A stretch of 64,000 bases of DNA from Scilla litardierei (GCA_030789695.1 CM061141.1:197109689-197173688); one strand, 5' to 3'. Numbered from the stretch's first letter, positions 21,828 through 32,792 are shown. Notes: generated by a model not told the origin, from the letters alone. Numbers and translations: made by a program.

Positions 21828-23523
21828 CCTCCCAAACGTTTTCTTCTTCCTCCACTCGACCCAAAACCCTAGTTTCTTCCCCATTGAGCCCCCTTCTTCC
21901 TCAAACCCTTATTCCTCCATTCCAAGCTAATCCTACATCATCCAAACCATCCCTCAAAACATGCTATCCCTCATCTTCCCCAAATCTCCATCAAATCCCC
22001 AAAATCCCCCAAAAACCCTAGTTCTCCAAACTTCTCCATTCGTTTCCAGATATGGTCCCTAGGTTCTCCGGAGTGTTTCTTCCACCTCCTCACGGTAAGA
22101 AATCGATCTCTTGATGTTTTCATAACCTATATGTATTTTTATGAAACCCTAATGAAATGGATGTTGTATTGATGATTGTTTCCCCATAACAGCGATTTCC
22201 CCGTAGATTAGCATCCGCGAGACGAACCTTCGTGATCGTCATCCCCGGTGCTAGGTAAGTGAAACTTGCCACTTAGGGTTTAGGCCATGTTTTAGGCCAT
22301 TTGCTTGTTGTAGGCGTAAAAGAGGCTAGGCGACGAAATGACACTCGCCTAGGCGCAAATTTAGGAACTAGCTTGACAACGAAGCTAGATCCGACATTTA
22401 TCATGTTGCACAATTACCATGTCATGTTTAAATTCCATTAACGGTACGTAAATTAATTGTCATGTCATTGCATTCTTTAAGTGATCCCGTGATTGCGTAG
22501 CATCGCTACAATACTTGTGTTTCCTGGCTCGTGACCAGAAGCGAGCATAATGAGTTGCTAACCCCAACGCTCGATATTGAATTGTGAACTAGGAAAACAA
22601 GCTCCCGTGCGGGGCAACCCTGGCTCACTTGTTGGGCTCATGTACAGGGACCCTGGCTTGTTTACGTGTGGGATGGGTTAAGAGTTAAGCGGTCATTCAA
22701 CTGGGGGTCTGCCTGATCAGCAACTGCAGTTGTAAGGCGTAAACTCTGGGGTGGGGTAGTGTTTAGTGCCGATCAGCGTGAATGTTATACCATTCAGCTG
22801 AAGGGCGTAAACATCTACAAACAACAGTGAAACGTGAATAGTGAATTGATTGAGATTGTTAGTAGCTTGGCTACTCTTTTCTTGTCCCGATAATTGTTCT
22901 CTTGTACTTATTGTTCACCATGTCTTGCTTGTGCACTCATGTTATAACTGCCATGTCATGCATACTAAAACTGCTAGGTTGCTAGTTGCCTTACTTCCAG
23001 TTTCCTTGCCCAAGTCTTTTAGACTTGCTGACATGTGCCCCTTTACTCTTTTGGGTGACACATGTTAGATCCTGAGCCTGAGTACCTTGTTGAGGACGAG
23101 GTGTTTGCTGACGCCGAGCCCGAGCTTGTGTTTGACGGGGAGTACGTGGACACTGGGGACCAGTACTAGTGTTTTCGTTGTGTTTTCCTTTTGTTTAGAC
23201 TGCTGTTTTGTTGTCGGTGCGTGGCACCTATACTTTGTTATGTTGTTACTTTTGTTGGCCTTGTTCTGGGCTTTTAGACTCTTTCTTTTAGCCTGGTGGC
23301 TTTTCTGGATGTTGAACTTATTTTCATGTTGGACAATTTATGAGATATGAGAATTTTATTTCTGTCTCTCCTTTTATTATTATTGTTGCTCCGTTTGTGG
23401 TTACAGGGACCTGCTTATGTTTTATTGACGCTTATCGGGTTTGGGGCTTCACAACTCCACTCTCGTGCGGACCTTTTCACGTCTCGCCTCCATTTTAGGG
23501 AAGCGGGTCGTGACAGGTTTTGT

Positions 23524-23541
23524 TGGTGGCCCATGCAGGTC
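23524..23541 (+). promoter_or_regulatory. Primer binding site of element C, tRNA-Ile type
   Basis: TGGTGGCCCATGCAGGTC starts 8 bases after the LTR. From memory it is complementary to the 3' end of plant tRNA-Ile(AAU) including CCA over about 18 bases. The usual initiator-Met site is absent here. Element D has a related site. Confidence 0.7.
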
Positions 23542-23658
23542 CTTCTGTAACTGCGATTATCGGAATAGCGATAATAATATTAGAATGTCCAATAAACTAA
23601 GTTCGACGTCCGAGTCATAAGCTATGAGTCTAATCTGCTTCGTTTTCTGTGTCATTAG

Positions 23659-24790
23659 ATGGCAGGAAAGCGATTCACCCGTGGTGGAGGTAGTGGTGCG
23701 CTCCCTCATGATGAGGAGCCTGAGCGGGAACCCACAAACGGTGAGATGATGTGGATGATGCTCCAGATGATGCAACTGCAGCAGGGCGTGCTCCTGCAAG
23801 TCCAGAATGCTCCACTTGCTCGAGCTGCCCGGGCTCTTCCAGATGCCCCTCGCTCTGAGCCGGGAGCGAAGCAATTTCGGGAGCTCGGTCCCGCATATTT
23901 TGATGGGTCTGAGGGTCCTCTGGCTGCCGATGAGTGGATTCGGAACATAGAGGATAACTTGAAGATGGCCAAGATCACCCCGGCTGGATGGGTTGATTTG
24001 GCGAAGAGGCAACTCAAGGATAATGCTCGGAACTGGTGGGATGCAGAAGAGAAGATGTTGGTGGAGCCGATAGCTTGGGCTACCTTTAAGTCCAGGTTTG
24101 ATGAGGAATTCTTTTTGAAGGCTGCGAAGAAGGAGATGCTGCAGCGCTTCATTGATCTGAAGCAAGGGAGCTTGATGGTGGACCAGTACCACCAAGAGTT
24201 CACTAGGCTGAGTCGGTTCGCACCAAAGATGGTGCAAGATGCTGATGAGAGGGCTCAGAGGTTCCTGCAGGGACTTGCTTTGGAGCTCCAGAGTTTTGTG
24301 TCTTCCTCCGATCTGGACTCTTATCAGAAGGTTCTGGTCGCTGCCAGGAGGCAGGAGCTGAACCTGAGTCAGAGGAGAGGGCATGTTTCTGGTGCTGGGA
24401 AGAGGCCTATGGAGCAGGCCAGAGCGGTGGTTAGGCCTGGTTTCAAGCCTAATCAGCCAGCTCAGTTTAAGAGGCCAGGAGGGCCTATTCTGAAGACTTG
24501 CCATTTCTGCGGCAAGCCTGGCCACATCAAGGAACAGTGTCGGAAGTTTTTGGGCCAGTGTCTGGTTTGTGGTGATGCTTCCCATGTCGCGAGGGATTGT
24601 CGGCATGCGGGTCAGCTGCGGAGGGCGCCTGTTGCAGCACAGCCGTTGCAGCAGCGAGCGTCTGTTCATGCTGGTCGTGGAGCAGCTCTTGTTCCACAGA
24701 GGCAGGCTTTTCAGCAGGCTGTTCCACCGAGGAGGCAGGCTTTTCTGATGACCGCTGTGGAGAGCGAGGCTGTGGATGAGGTTATCGCAG
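23659..24790 (+). CDS. gag: Gag of Gypsy element C (exon 1 of a putative gag-pol)
   Basis: The reading frame from ATG 23659 gives a retrotrans_gag capsid region (about residues 70-210, with YFDGSEGPLAADEWIRNIED and NWWDAEEKMLVEPIAWATFK) and a QYHQEFTRLSRFAP stretch. A basic region follows, then two zinc knuckles: CHFCGKPGHIKEQC (about residues 281-294) and CLVCGDASHVARDC (about 301-314). The frame stays open to TGA at 24853-24855 (398 aa), but the last ~21 codons lie in a likely intron, so 24790 is given as the exon end. Gag alone would come from unspliced RNA. There is no internal stop. The antisense ORF of 414 aa on the same DNA is a shadow. Confidence 0.88.
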
Positions 24791-24902
24791 GTAATCCTCA
24801 ATCTAGCTATTACTTTCCTAGCTGGTTTGAATGTTATATTGTGTTGTTTGCTTGAACATGGTTGTTTGCTAGACTAGGGTTTGATTGTTAATTGATTGTT
24901 AG
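24791..24902 (+). other. Putative intron 1 of element C (gag/protease junction)
   Basis: 112 bp from GTAATC to TGTTAG, A/T-rich compared with its flanks. Removal joins GTTATCGCAG to GTGTGGTTTTGG in frame and links the Gag tail to the protease without a stop. The length is not a multiple of three and the segment carries an in-frame stop, so retention gives Gag only and splicing gives Gag-Pro. Not shown by transcript data. Confidence 0.6.
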
Positions 24903-25430
24903 GTGTGGTTTTGGTGTGCACATTTCCTGCACGAGTCCTCTTTGACTCTGGTGCATCGATGTGCATTATTTCTCGGAGCTTCGTGGAGAGGCATTCCTTG
25001 TCGACGTCCCCTCTTCCCAAGAGTTGGAATATCGTTACAGGGAATGGCGTGGTCTCGGTGCATCGTGGTTGCAATTCTTGCTCGTTGGTGGTCTGTGGAC
25101 ATGAGCTTTTCGCTGATTTCATTGTCCACGACATCATCAACTATGATGCAGTTCTTGGGATGGACTGGCTTGCGAGCTTCTATGCTACGATCGACTGTCG
25201 GAGAAAGAAGGTGGTGTTCGAGATTCCCGGACATCCAGTATTTGAGTTCAGTCGTGGTAGCAGCTCGCTTGGTCCTGTCAGATTTCGGGCCAGGCCGGTG
25301 GAGGTTGTGGCTATGCAGATGGAGTTGGAGTGGCCAGCGGTGGTGCGTGATTTTGGCGACATCTTCCCCGAGGAGATGTCTGGTTTGCCGCCCGATCGAG
25401 CTTTAGAATTTTCTATCGATCTTGTTCCAG
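24903..25430 (+). pseudogene. Aspartic protease region of element C pol
   Basis: The retropepsin site is seen in ARVLFDSGASMCIISRSFVE (catalytic DSG), followed by DYDAVLGMDWLASFYATIDC-like residues (INYDAVLGMDWLASFY). The region runs to [20 protein letters not shown], the usual lead into RT. A one-base deletion near 25430 shifts the frame just before the RT domain, so the long ORF's last ~45 residues (to 25570) are out-of-frame. The protease would process Gag-Pol if translated. Confidence 0.8.
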
Positions 25431-26955
25431 TGCGCAGCCGATTTCGAAGGCGTCGTATCATATGGCACCTGCAGAGTTGGAAGAGTTGCGGAGGCAGTTG
25501 GATGAGCTTTTGCGAAAGGGTTATATCAATCCTAGTGTGTCTCCGTGGGGAGCACCGGTGCTGCTGGTGAAGAAGAAGGACGGTTCACGTCGCATGTGCG
25601 TGGACTATCGGGAGTTGAATGCGGTGACCATTAAGAATAAATACCCGTTGCCTCGCATCGATGATATTTTTGATCAGCTTGGAGGTTCGATGGTGTTTTC
25701 TAAATTGGATTTGAGGAGTGGTTACCATCAGTTGAAGGTGAAGAAGGGAGATGTTCCGAAAACAGCGTTCAGGACGAAGTATGGACACTATGAGTTTGTG
25801 GTTATGCCTTTCGGCGTAACTAACGCGCCCGCAGTTTTCATGAATCTGATGAACCTGATTTTCTACGACTTTTTGGATAAGTTTGTCGTTATCTTTATTG
25901 ACGACATTCTGATCTATTCGAAGTCGGAGGAAGAGCATGCCTCGCACTTAAGGACGGTGTTGGAGATTCTGAGGAAGCATCGGTTGTATGCTAAGGTTTC
26001 GAAGTGCAAGTTTTGGCTGGACAGAGTTGCTTTTCTGGGGCATGTGGTGACTGGAGATGGAATTTCAGTGGATCTCGAGAAGATTAGGGCCATCAGAGAG
26101 TGGCCTGTTCCGTCGTCTGCGTCTGAGATTCGGAGTTTCCTTGGACATGCTGGTTACTATCGGCGTTTCATTAAGGACTTTTCCCGTATTGCTGAGCCGA
26201 TGACCAGGTTGACGCGGAAGGATATACCTTTTGTTTGGTCGGGTGATTGTGAGAGTGCTTTTGGCATTCTGAAGGAGAGGTTGACGACTGCCCCTATTCT
26301 TGTTGTGCCTGATCGCAGCGGTGGATTTGAGATCTTTTGCGATGCTTCTGGCAAGGGTCTCGGTTGTGTGTTGCATCAGCACGGACATGTTGTGGCGTAT
26401 GCGTCTCGTCAGCTTAAGGTTCATGAGAAGAATTACCCGACGCATGATTTGGAGTTGGCTGCCGTTGTGTTTGCTCTTAAGATTTGGAGGCACTTCCTGC
26501 TGAGTGAGAAAGTGAAAATTTTCACCGATCACAAAAGCTTGAAGTATATTTTTACTCAGAAGGAGCTCAACATGCGATAGCGTCGATGGTTGGAGCTTAT
26601 GGCGGATTATGAGATTGAATTGCAGTTTCACCCTGGCAAGGTGAATGTGGTTCCAGATGCTTTGAGTAGGCTTCCCGCGGTGATGATTTTGACCTCGCAG
26701 TGGAGATTGCAGCAGGATTTTTGCGAGTCTGGCGTGGAGATTGTTCTTCCTGGGGAGGCTTCATCATTGATGTACATGCAGATACAGTCGACGATCGTGG
26801 ATCGGATTAAGGCTGGCCAGGCTGAGGATCCGAAGCTGGTGAAGATTCGGGAGCAGGTGGAAGCCGGTCTACGGACTGACTTTTTGATTCATGAGGATGG
26901 CTCGCTGAGGTTTGGAGCCAGGTTGTGTGTGCCGGCTGGAGATATTAGAGAGTAG
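25431..26955 (+). pseudogene. Reverse transcriptase and RNase H of element C pol
   Basis: RT residues include [52 protein letters not shown] and the catalytic FIDDILIYS (about 25900). RNase H follows with [32 protein letters not shown] and [14 protein letters not shown] at 26578-26580 interrupts the RNase H end, directly before [20 protein letters not shown] second TAG at 26953-26955 falls before the integrase zinc finger. Catalytic residues are retained, so the breaks look recent. The antisense ORFs at 25585-25947 and 26065-26631 are shadows. Confidence 0.88.
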
Positions 26956-27321
26956 TTGATGGTGGAGGCACACAGTTCGTCGTATTCTGTGCATCCTGGT
27001 GGCACCAAGATGTACCAGGATCTTCGTCTGAATTATTGGTGGCATGGTATGAAGAGGAGTGTGGCTCGGAGTGTAGCCAAGTGCTTGGTTTGCCAGCAAG
27101 TGAAGGCGGAGCATCAGCGTACGGTCGGGTTGCTACAACCGCTTCCGATCCCGGAGTGGAAGTGGCAACACATCACTATGGATTTCGTGACTGGACTACC
27201 TCGGAGTCCGAAGCAGAATGACGCGATTTGGGTGATCGTAAATCGATTGACCAAATCCGCGCACTTTATTCCATTCCGAGTGGGACAGTCCACTGAGGCG
27301 CTAGCAAGGAGATATATGGAG
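26956..27321 (+). pseudogene. Integrase N-terminal part of element C
   Basis: The HHCC zinc finger is visible (EAHSSSYSVHPGGTKMYQDL, then CLVCQQVK), followed by the first catalytic Asp in ITMDFVTGLPRS and LTKSAHFIPF. It ends at RYME, where a putative intron starts. The rest of the catalytic core lies at 36042 after element D. Confidence 0.85.
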
Positions 27322-27394
27322 GTAAAATTCTTTTACTCTCCATTTTTATCCCCTTTTTCCTAGTTTGGATGGTGATGTAACGTGAATCGTGCAG
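27322..27394 (+). other. Putative intron 2 of element C (inside integrase)
   Basis: 73 bp starting GTAAAATTC and ending CGTGCAG, with T-rich stretches. Exact removal leaves the conserved integrase sequence on both sides (RYME, then EVVRLHG) without gain or loss of a residue. Unspliced, the frame ends at TAG 27361-27363. Confidence 0.65.
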
Positions 27395-27416
27395 GAGGTC
27401 GTGCGACTTCATGGAG

Positions 27417-30400
27417 TGTAACGACCCGCTCTCGGGGGCCCGTTACTTATTTGATATTTGCACAGGTTCTGCAGTTAACCAGTGAAGTCAAAATAGCCAC
27501 GATGCGGAGATGTACAAAAATACCCAAATAGTGTCCAATTATTACAATCCATATTGTACAAATGTTCCAACGATACCTGAAAGAAAGAAAATACATGGCG
27601 AAGGTAAAACTGAAAGTTGCGACCTCAGGGTCGAAGTCTGGCGCTATTAACTCAAGAGCATCTGCCTCCATATGTACGTCGTCTGTGGTGCCACTGAGAT
27701 GGAACCGTAGGTAAGTCACAACAATTCTAGCGATAGAAAAAGAGGAGTGCACAAATATGGAGCAGGCTATGGTAAACAAGTGCGGAAAGTAAAGTAAAAG
27801 CGAACATGCATACAATAGCGATAAGTAAAGTGCTAGTGGCTGTGTAGGTGTAGCAAGTAAGGTGCATGCAGTGCGTAAAGTAAAGGTGACGGTGCAAGTG
27901 TGAAAGTAGTGTGCAAGAGCAACAATTGTGGCATGGCATAAGGTAGCAGCAATATTTTTAATCAGCAGGCAATGTAATGACGATAGTAGGACAACCAGGC
28001 AGATGTAGTAACACTGAAAGTACAAGCAGGCAATAGTAACACTAAAAGCTACGTGACTTATATAGGAAGGTACGGTGTGCGACCATTGAGCTCATCTCTT
28101 GCCACAGGGGCGCTCACCCGGGCGGATCTCATTTCACTTTAGTCGGTACATTTCATTCAGTCGGTCGGTACAGTGCAATGTGTAGATGACTCGCGGTCGC
28201 TCCCGCACTTTCACTAATATAAGTTTACCCCAAAAACCCAGTGCAGTGTCAACTATCTTTAAGCATTCAATTTCAATAAGATGTTCCAGCAATATGATGT
28301 CAATGCAGTGTATCACTCAGTCTTGTGTTGCATTACGGTATGTCAATTTTGTTGTTCCAAAAGTAAAGCTGTTCAAAAGCATTAACGACACTCCAAAGAG
28401 CTTCATTTGTTGAAAATTCAAGGCAGAAACCTCAAGAGAGAATGTCAGTCTTGAGCAATGATTTGAAGTCCAACAACTAAGTTACCGATTCCATGCTTCG
28501 AGCATGCGGTATCTCCACTTAGTATACTACTTTCCATTATACGTACACTATCTAAATTTCTAAGGTTAGAATTAACTGTGACTTACTGAGCTCGTCGTGG
28601 CAAGACGAGATTGGAGCTAGAAGAGCTGGTGCACGAGAAATGGTACCTGCAATCACAAGAAACAATTGGTTAAAGCACACCCTATTTTCTATTCAAATAA
28701 TCTGATCGTTTTGATTTTTAAACCTATTGAAACGTTGTCGAAAACGGGTCTAAATTTTTATATAGCCTATATATGATAAAAATAGTTTTACTGCAAGATA
28801 GAATATTTTTCTGAGGCTTATAGTAATTTCTATAATTTTTAAAAGCTCAAAAACAATTTAAAAACTATTTTTCAATTAGTAACTTATTTATTCTACAATT
28901 TCTTCTGGATGCAATCTACATCGGAATGTTGCAAATGAGGTGTCAAAATGACCGTCTCGGAGAGTAATATAACATATATTTTATCACTTAGTAGTGTACG
29001 TAAAAATATCAAGATACGGATTTTTGAACGAAAATCACGTATTTATCTTTTAGGCTTAAAAATTAATTCTGGAAAAACTAAGCATCGGATTGAGACGAAA
29101 CTAGCGCCATTGGGTCCAGAATGTCATTTCTGATTTTCTGGAGCTAGTCTCACATTTTTCTGGGTCTTATATAATTACTTATGGATTTAAAACCATAAAA
29201 CCCATTTAATAATTAATAAAAATTACGAAAAAACGAAATATTTGTTATATTTACAAGTTTGCCATTGCAAACTTACCGTCGCCCTCCGTTCTCGAGCGTG
29301 CATGGCGGAGGGGGATGTCGACGGCGGCGGACCCAGGCGAGTGGCGACGGCGGAAGTCGGTGAGGGTGGACGACGGCGACGGCGATCTCCGGTGATGAAG
29401 GCGAGGCGGTGGGGCGAGGGTGCTCACGGCGGCGGCTTCGAGTGGCGGGGTTGGAGGGGAGTTCTGGAGAGGCGGCACGGCGATGCACGGGGCGGAGCGG
29501 GGTCGGGCTGCGGACGTCGTGGTGCAGCGTGGCGAAGCTACCGTCGTGGCTTCGGAGGAGGTGGCGGAGGAGCAGCGGCCTCTTGCGGTGGCGGAGTGGA
29601 CGGGGAAGCTCCGGGAGTCGACGGCGGTTGTTGTCGTATGGCGGAGAGCAGGCGGGGGTCTTGGTGGCGGACGGAGTGAGGTCGGCGGCGGCGGGTCGAG
29701 GCAGCCGGAGGGTGGCGGCGAAGCTCCGGGAGAGAGAGTACGGGGAGGAGAGCGAGAGAGGGGGAGAAGAGAGTGATGTGTGCGTGTGTTGGGTTGTGAG
29801 AAGTTGGGGATGGGTTTGGGCCTTTCGGAAACGAGGAGAGAAGAGATAGGGAGAGAGTCTGTGAGTGTTAGAGAGAGGGTTGGGCTCGAAAGCTTCTGGG
29901 TTTAAATGCAAAGAGAAGGAGATGGAGAGGGTTACGCAGTGCCTGGGGGGTTGTGGGTGTTTATATAGGTTAGCTAATGGCAAAGTGGTGATTAATGGGG
30001 GTAGATGAGTGGGTAGATGGGGGGTGTTAGCTGAGAGGAGAGTAGATACGGTTAGGTTAGGTAATGGGATTAGATTAGAAAAGTAATTAAGGTGATAATT
30101 AGTAATAGGTAAAAACTCGTTAATGAATGTCATTAGTGTAACGAAATTACGGAAATGCCCCTACTAGTAAACGTGTCCGAAAAATTACGAAAACATACCC
30201 ACGGGATCGTATCGTCACGAGGATGGCGAATACAAAGACCGTTACAGGATTTGAGCTACGGAAATACTAGTTTTTGGCCAAAACGTTTAGAAAGCGGGTT
30301 TGCGGGTTCTCTATTGAAACGATATCAGAAAATTACAAAATTAATGTGGGGAGCCCTAAATGATCATAGGATGCTACTGCAGAAGTTTGAAAACGTTCTG

Positions 30401-30665
30401 AAGACGTTTGAATAGAAAATAATTTCATTGACCCAAAACTGCAATATCCGAAAATGAATTTTTATCAGATCTTTCAGAGGTATTTGACGAAATCCGATTT
30501 TACTAAAATACTCTATAACTAGTCTGATACTTCAAAACATTTTTATAGGAAATTTTTGAAATCAGTTTTGTTATAAAACTCTTGACTACATTTATAAAGA
30601 GATTTTAAAATGTTAAAAATACGTTAAGCACGTAATTGAAGTGTTGAAAAATACAGGTCGTTACA
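27417..30665 (-). mobile_element. Element D 3' LTR (3249 bp)
   Basis: Pair of 32793-36041. It contains a GC-rich, GGC/CCG-repeat segment (29277-29780) in an otherwise A/T-rich LTR. The long ORFs there (286 aa on the minus strand at 29273-30133 and several on the plus strand) are not preserved in the other LTR and look compositional. Confidence 0.92.
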
Positions 30666-30683
30666 TTCTACCCTCCTTAAAAA
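30666..30683 (-). promoter_or_regulatory. Polypurine tract of element D
   Basis: The minus strand reads TTTTAAGGAGGGTAGAA immediately before the LTR start TGTAACG, a standard plant Gypsy tract. Confidence 0.85.
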
Positions 30684-31012
30684 TAATTCCGTCCTCGGAA
30701 TTTAGAAATATTTTTGAAACAAATAATTGATATTATAAAGAAGCTCAAGCAAACAAATGATAGAAAAGATAGTAATCTTTGTAAATCAGGTTGTAAATAA
30801 CATGAAATGTGATAAGAAAATATGGGATGTCACCAATATACTATTATCACCATAGCTACTTCAGATTCATCAAGTAGGCAAAACATAAAATAATGGCATT
30901 ACTCGGAAATGATAATGAGGATGATGATGACATCCGGTCGAACTTGGGACATAAGGTGACAAGTCAGAAGCAAGTACACCAAAGAGAAGGACAGAACGTC
31001 TATAAATGATGA

Positions 31013-31669
31013 TTACATGGTCTCAATCATGTAAATCATCGCCATAACATACAAAAACGTAAGGGATAAACCTAGTGCGTCCTTACGGTTACAACTTAAC
31101 CAGCCGAACACAAAGGGCTTCATCTGCCATGCTACCAAATTACAAGCCATTACCCAGATCAACACATACAGGCAAGTATAAGGCCAACTCTCGAGGGTCA
31201 AGATCATCGCTACCACTTGTCCCAGCAGTCTCCATAACATCCAAAAAGAAACCAACATCCTAGCCGTCTCCCAAATCCGAGCACAAGACCGACATCCAAC
31301 TTCAACGCCTAAGCCCAAAAGTATGCCAATACCCAATCCTAAGGATACTGCTTCCCAATACCACTGGTCGACATCTACAGTAAACACCATCAACCCTAAG
31401 CAGTTCAACGACCAAAAACTCAGGAACCTACAAGCACTAAGGAGCACCCCTAAGAAGCACTCGAAGCTGGGCAGCTCAAGGGGGAAGAACCAGAAAAAGG
31501 AGCTCCCAATGATACCAATGGCGGCGGGTTCCCAATATCCCGACCACACGGCCAAAGCATGGGTGGCGGCGAGGGTTGCTGCTAAGCCCAACAGACCCCA
31601 AGGTCGTCGGCGGGCCATCGGCGGCTGGCGATCTGCGGCGACGAGGGCTCCGACTGGCTGGCGATCCAT
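31013..31669 (-). CDS. Hydrophobic 218 aa ORF in element D (unknown, multi-pass membrane-like)
   Basis: The only sizeable ORF in D's interior and in the sense orientation. After a basic N-terminus (MARRRPWG) it shows about six hydrophobic stretches, e.g. LLGLAATLAATHALAVW, IGIIGSSFFWFF, AVSLGLGIGILLGLGVEVG and WPYTCLYVLIWVMACNLVAW, with charged residues between them. I see no Gag, Pol or recognisable envelope motif. It could be a captured host membrane-protein fragment, an extra retrotransposon gene, or a chance product of T-rich sense-strand DNA. No homologue can be named from sequence alone. The remainder of the interior (30684-31012 and 31670-32293) shows nothing recognisable. Confidence 0.35.
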   Translation of the reverse strand: MDRQPVGALVAADRQPPMARRRPWGLLGLAATLAATHALAVWSGYWEPAAIGIIGSSFFWFFPLELPSFECFLGVLLSACRFLSFWSLNCLGLMVFTVDVDQWYWEAVSLGLGIGILLGLGVEVGCRSCARIWETARMLVSFWMLWRLLGQVVAMILTLESWPYTCLYVLIWVMACNLVAWQMKPFVFGWLSCNRKDALGLSLTFLYVMAMIYMIETM

Positions 31670-32293
31670 GGCGGGGAGCTAGGGCCTACGGGATGGAGCG
31701 AAGCGGAAGCTGGCGGATCGGAGATCAGAGTGGCGATGCGGGGTCCGATCGAGCTCGCTTGGGGGAGAGGCCGGGAGGAGGAGGGGGGTGATGTCTGAGG
31801 GAAGCCACGGGGTGGCTTGCGGAGGAAGGAGCGGGGTTAAAAATGGGTGGAGGGGCACCGAAAGTCGGGGTTAGGTAGGGTAGGGTTCGGCGGGCACGAG
31901 TCTTGAGGGGGAAACGGACAAACGCAATAAAGAGGGGGAGGAAGGTGGTCGGTGGGAAATGAAATCAAACCCTTGGAGAGAGAAAATCGGGTACAAGATA
32001 GAAGTAGGGGCTAGAAGAGAAACACTAGCTCAAAAGTCGCAACACGTCAGGTTTGGCTCGTCTCAAATTCTTCAGCACCATCCTCCAATACTTCTGAGTG
32101 TCCTTTGATCTGCTTCCGTTGTCGAATTCGAACTCCTGGTGATCGAAAATTGGATGCTACCCTCCTTAAAATAAATGTAACTAGAGTTCAGGCGAACCAA
32201 AAGCGATTAGGACGAATTATAAGAAATAGTGGAATGATTAGAAGGCCATCACTAGCTAAAGAAAGGGGTGCTAGTGATGAAGATCGGTGGCGT

Positions 32294-32448
32294 TACATAA
32301 TCAAGATTCACGTCCTTGCGGTCCAGCAGACACGGCCAGGGAAGTGACTAAGCTAGGATCACTTGCACCTAGTCTAGCTAGGTTGATCCAACAAACTTAG
32401 CCAAGCACATTGACCGGATCATGGTCCATTGAAGGAAGCTTATCATTT
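32294..32448 (-). repeat. Leader block in element D shared with Copia-type A2 and B
   Basis: In sense orientation it contains GGTCAATGTGCTTGGCTAAG, then AACCTAGCTAGACT and GCTGGACCGCAAGGA. It is more similar to A2 in its first part and to B in the middle. It lies about 320 nt after D's primer site. The flanking D sequence is unrelated to A or B. Confidence 0.8.
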
Positions 32449-32769
32449 AAATGCGTGCCATCATCAAATGAAGGAAAGGTGATGAAGTGGGTAGATAGTT
32501 CAACCAACGAAAAATCACTATAACTGCTAGCAAAAGAGGGTACTAGAGAGGTATAATCAAGAATGGAACACGAATTCCTAAGCAAGGGTTAAAAGTTCAA
32601 AGGAAGTGATGAGGAATCAAGGAAGATCAAGGAAGCTGGGTAATAAGAACACTTCGCCCGTATATCCAATACAGGTGAACACTCGAGACATCTTGTACTC
32701 GAGGTTAATTTGAGTATTTTATACTGCACACCCTGATCTTGCTATATTGTTCATGAGGTAGTTAGCGCG

Positions 32770-32788
32770 GACCTGCGTTGGGCCACCA
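32770..32788 (-). promoter_or_regulatory. Primer binding site of element D, tRNA-Ile-like
   Basis: The minus strand reads TGGTGGCCCAACGCAGGTC, four bases inside the 5' LTR. It matches element C's site for the first 10 bases and differs around position 11. Confidence 0.65.
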
Positions 32789-32792
32789 AACT

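Larger units (their letters stand above)
20973..23515 (+). mobile_element. Element C 5' LTR (2543 bp)
   Basis: Near-identical to 48501-51041. In order it holds a hairpin-module array (21263-21774), a TATA-like CTATTTAAAC (21818-21827), a long C/T-rich leader, an intron-like GTAAGA...ACAG segment (22095-22193), and the 3' end at GTCGTGACA. ORFs from 22850 to 23550 recur in both LTRs but look like chance. Confidence 0.92.

Noticed and set aside
22850..23550. Hydrophobic ORFs in both LTRs of C
   Set aside because: Small, T-rich, lie in the LTR, and the pair differ only as the DNA does; no motif.
23557..24801. 414 aa minus-strand ORF opposite gag of C
   Set aside because: Shadow of the Gag frame; no known domain and codons mirror the sense gene.
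29273..30133. 286 aa minus-strand ORF and overlapping plus-strand ORFs in D LTR
   Set aside because: GC-biased, low-complexity translations; the same region in the other LTR (34649-35509) is broken into smaller frames.
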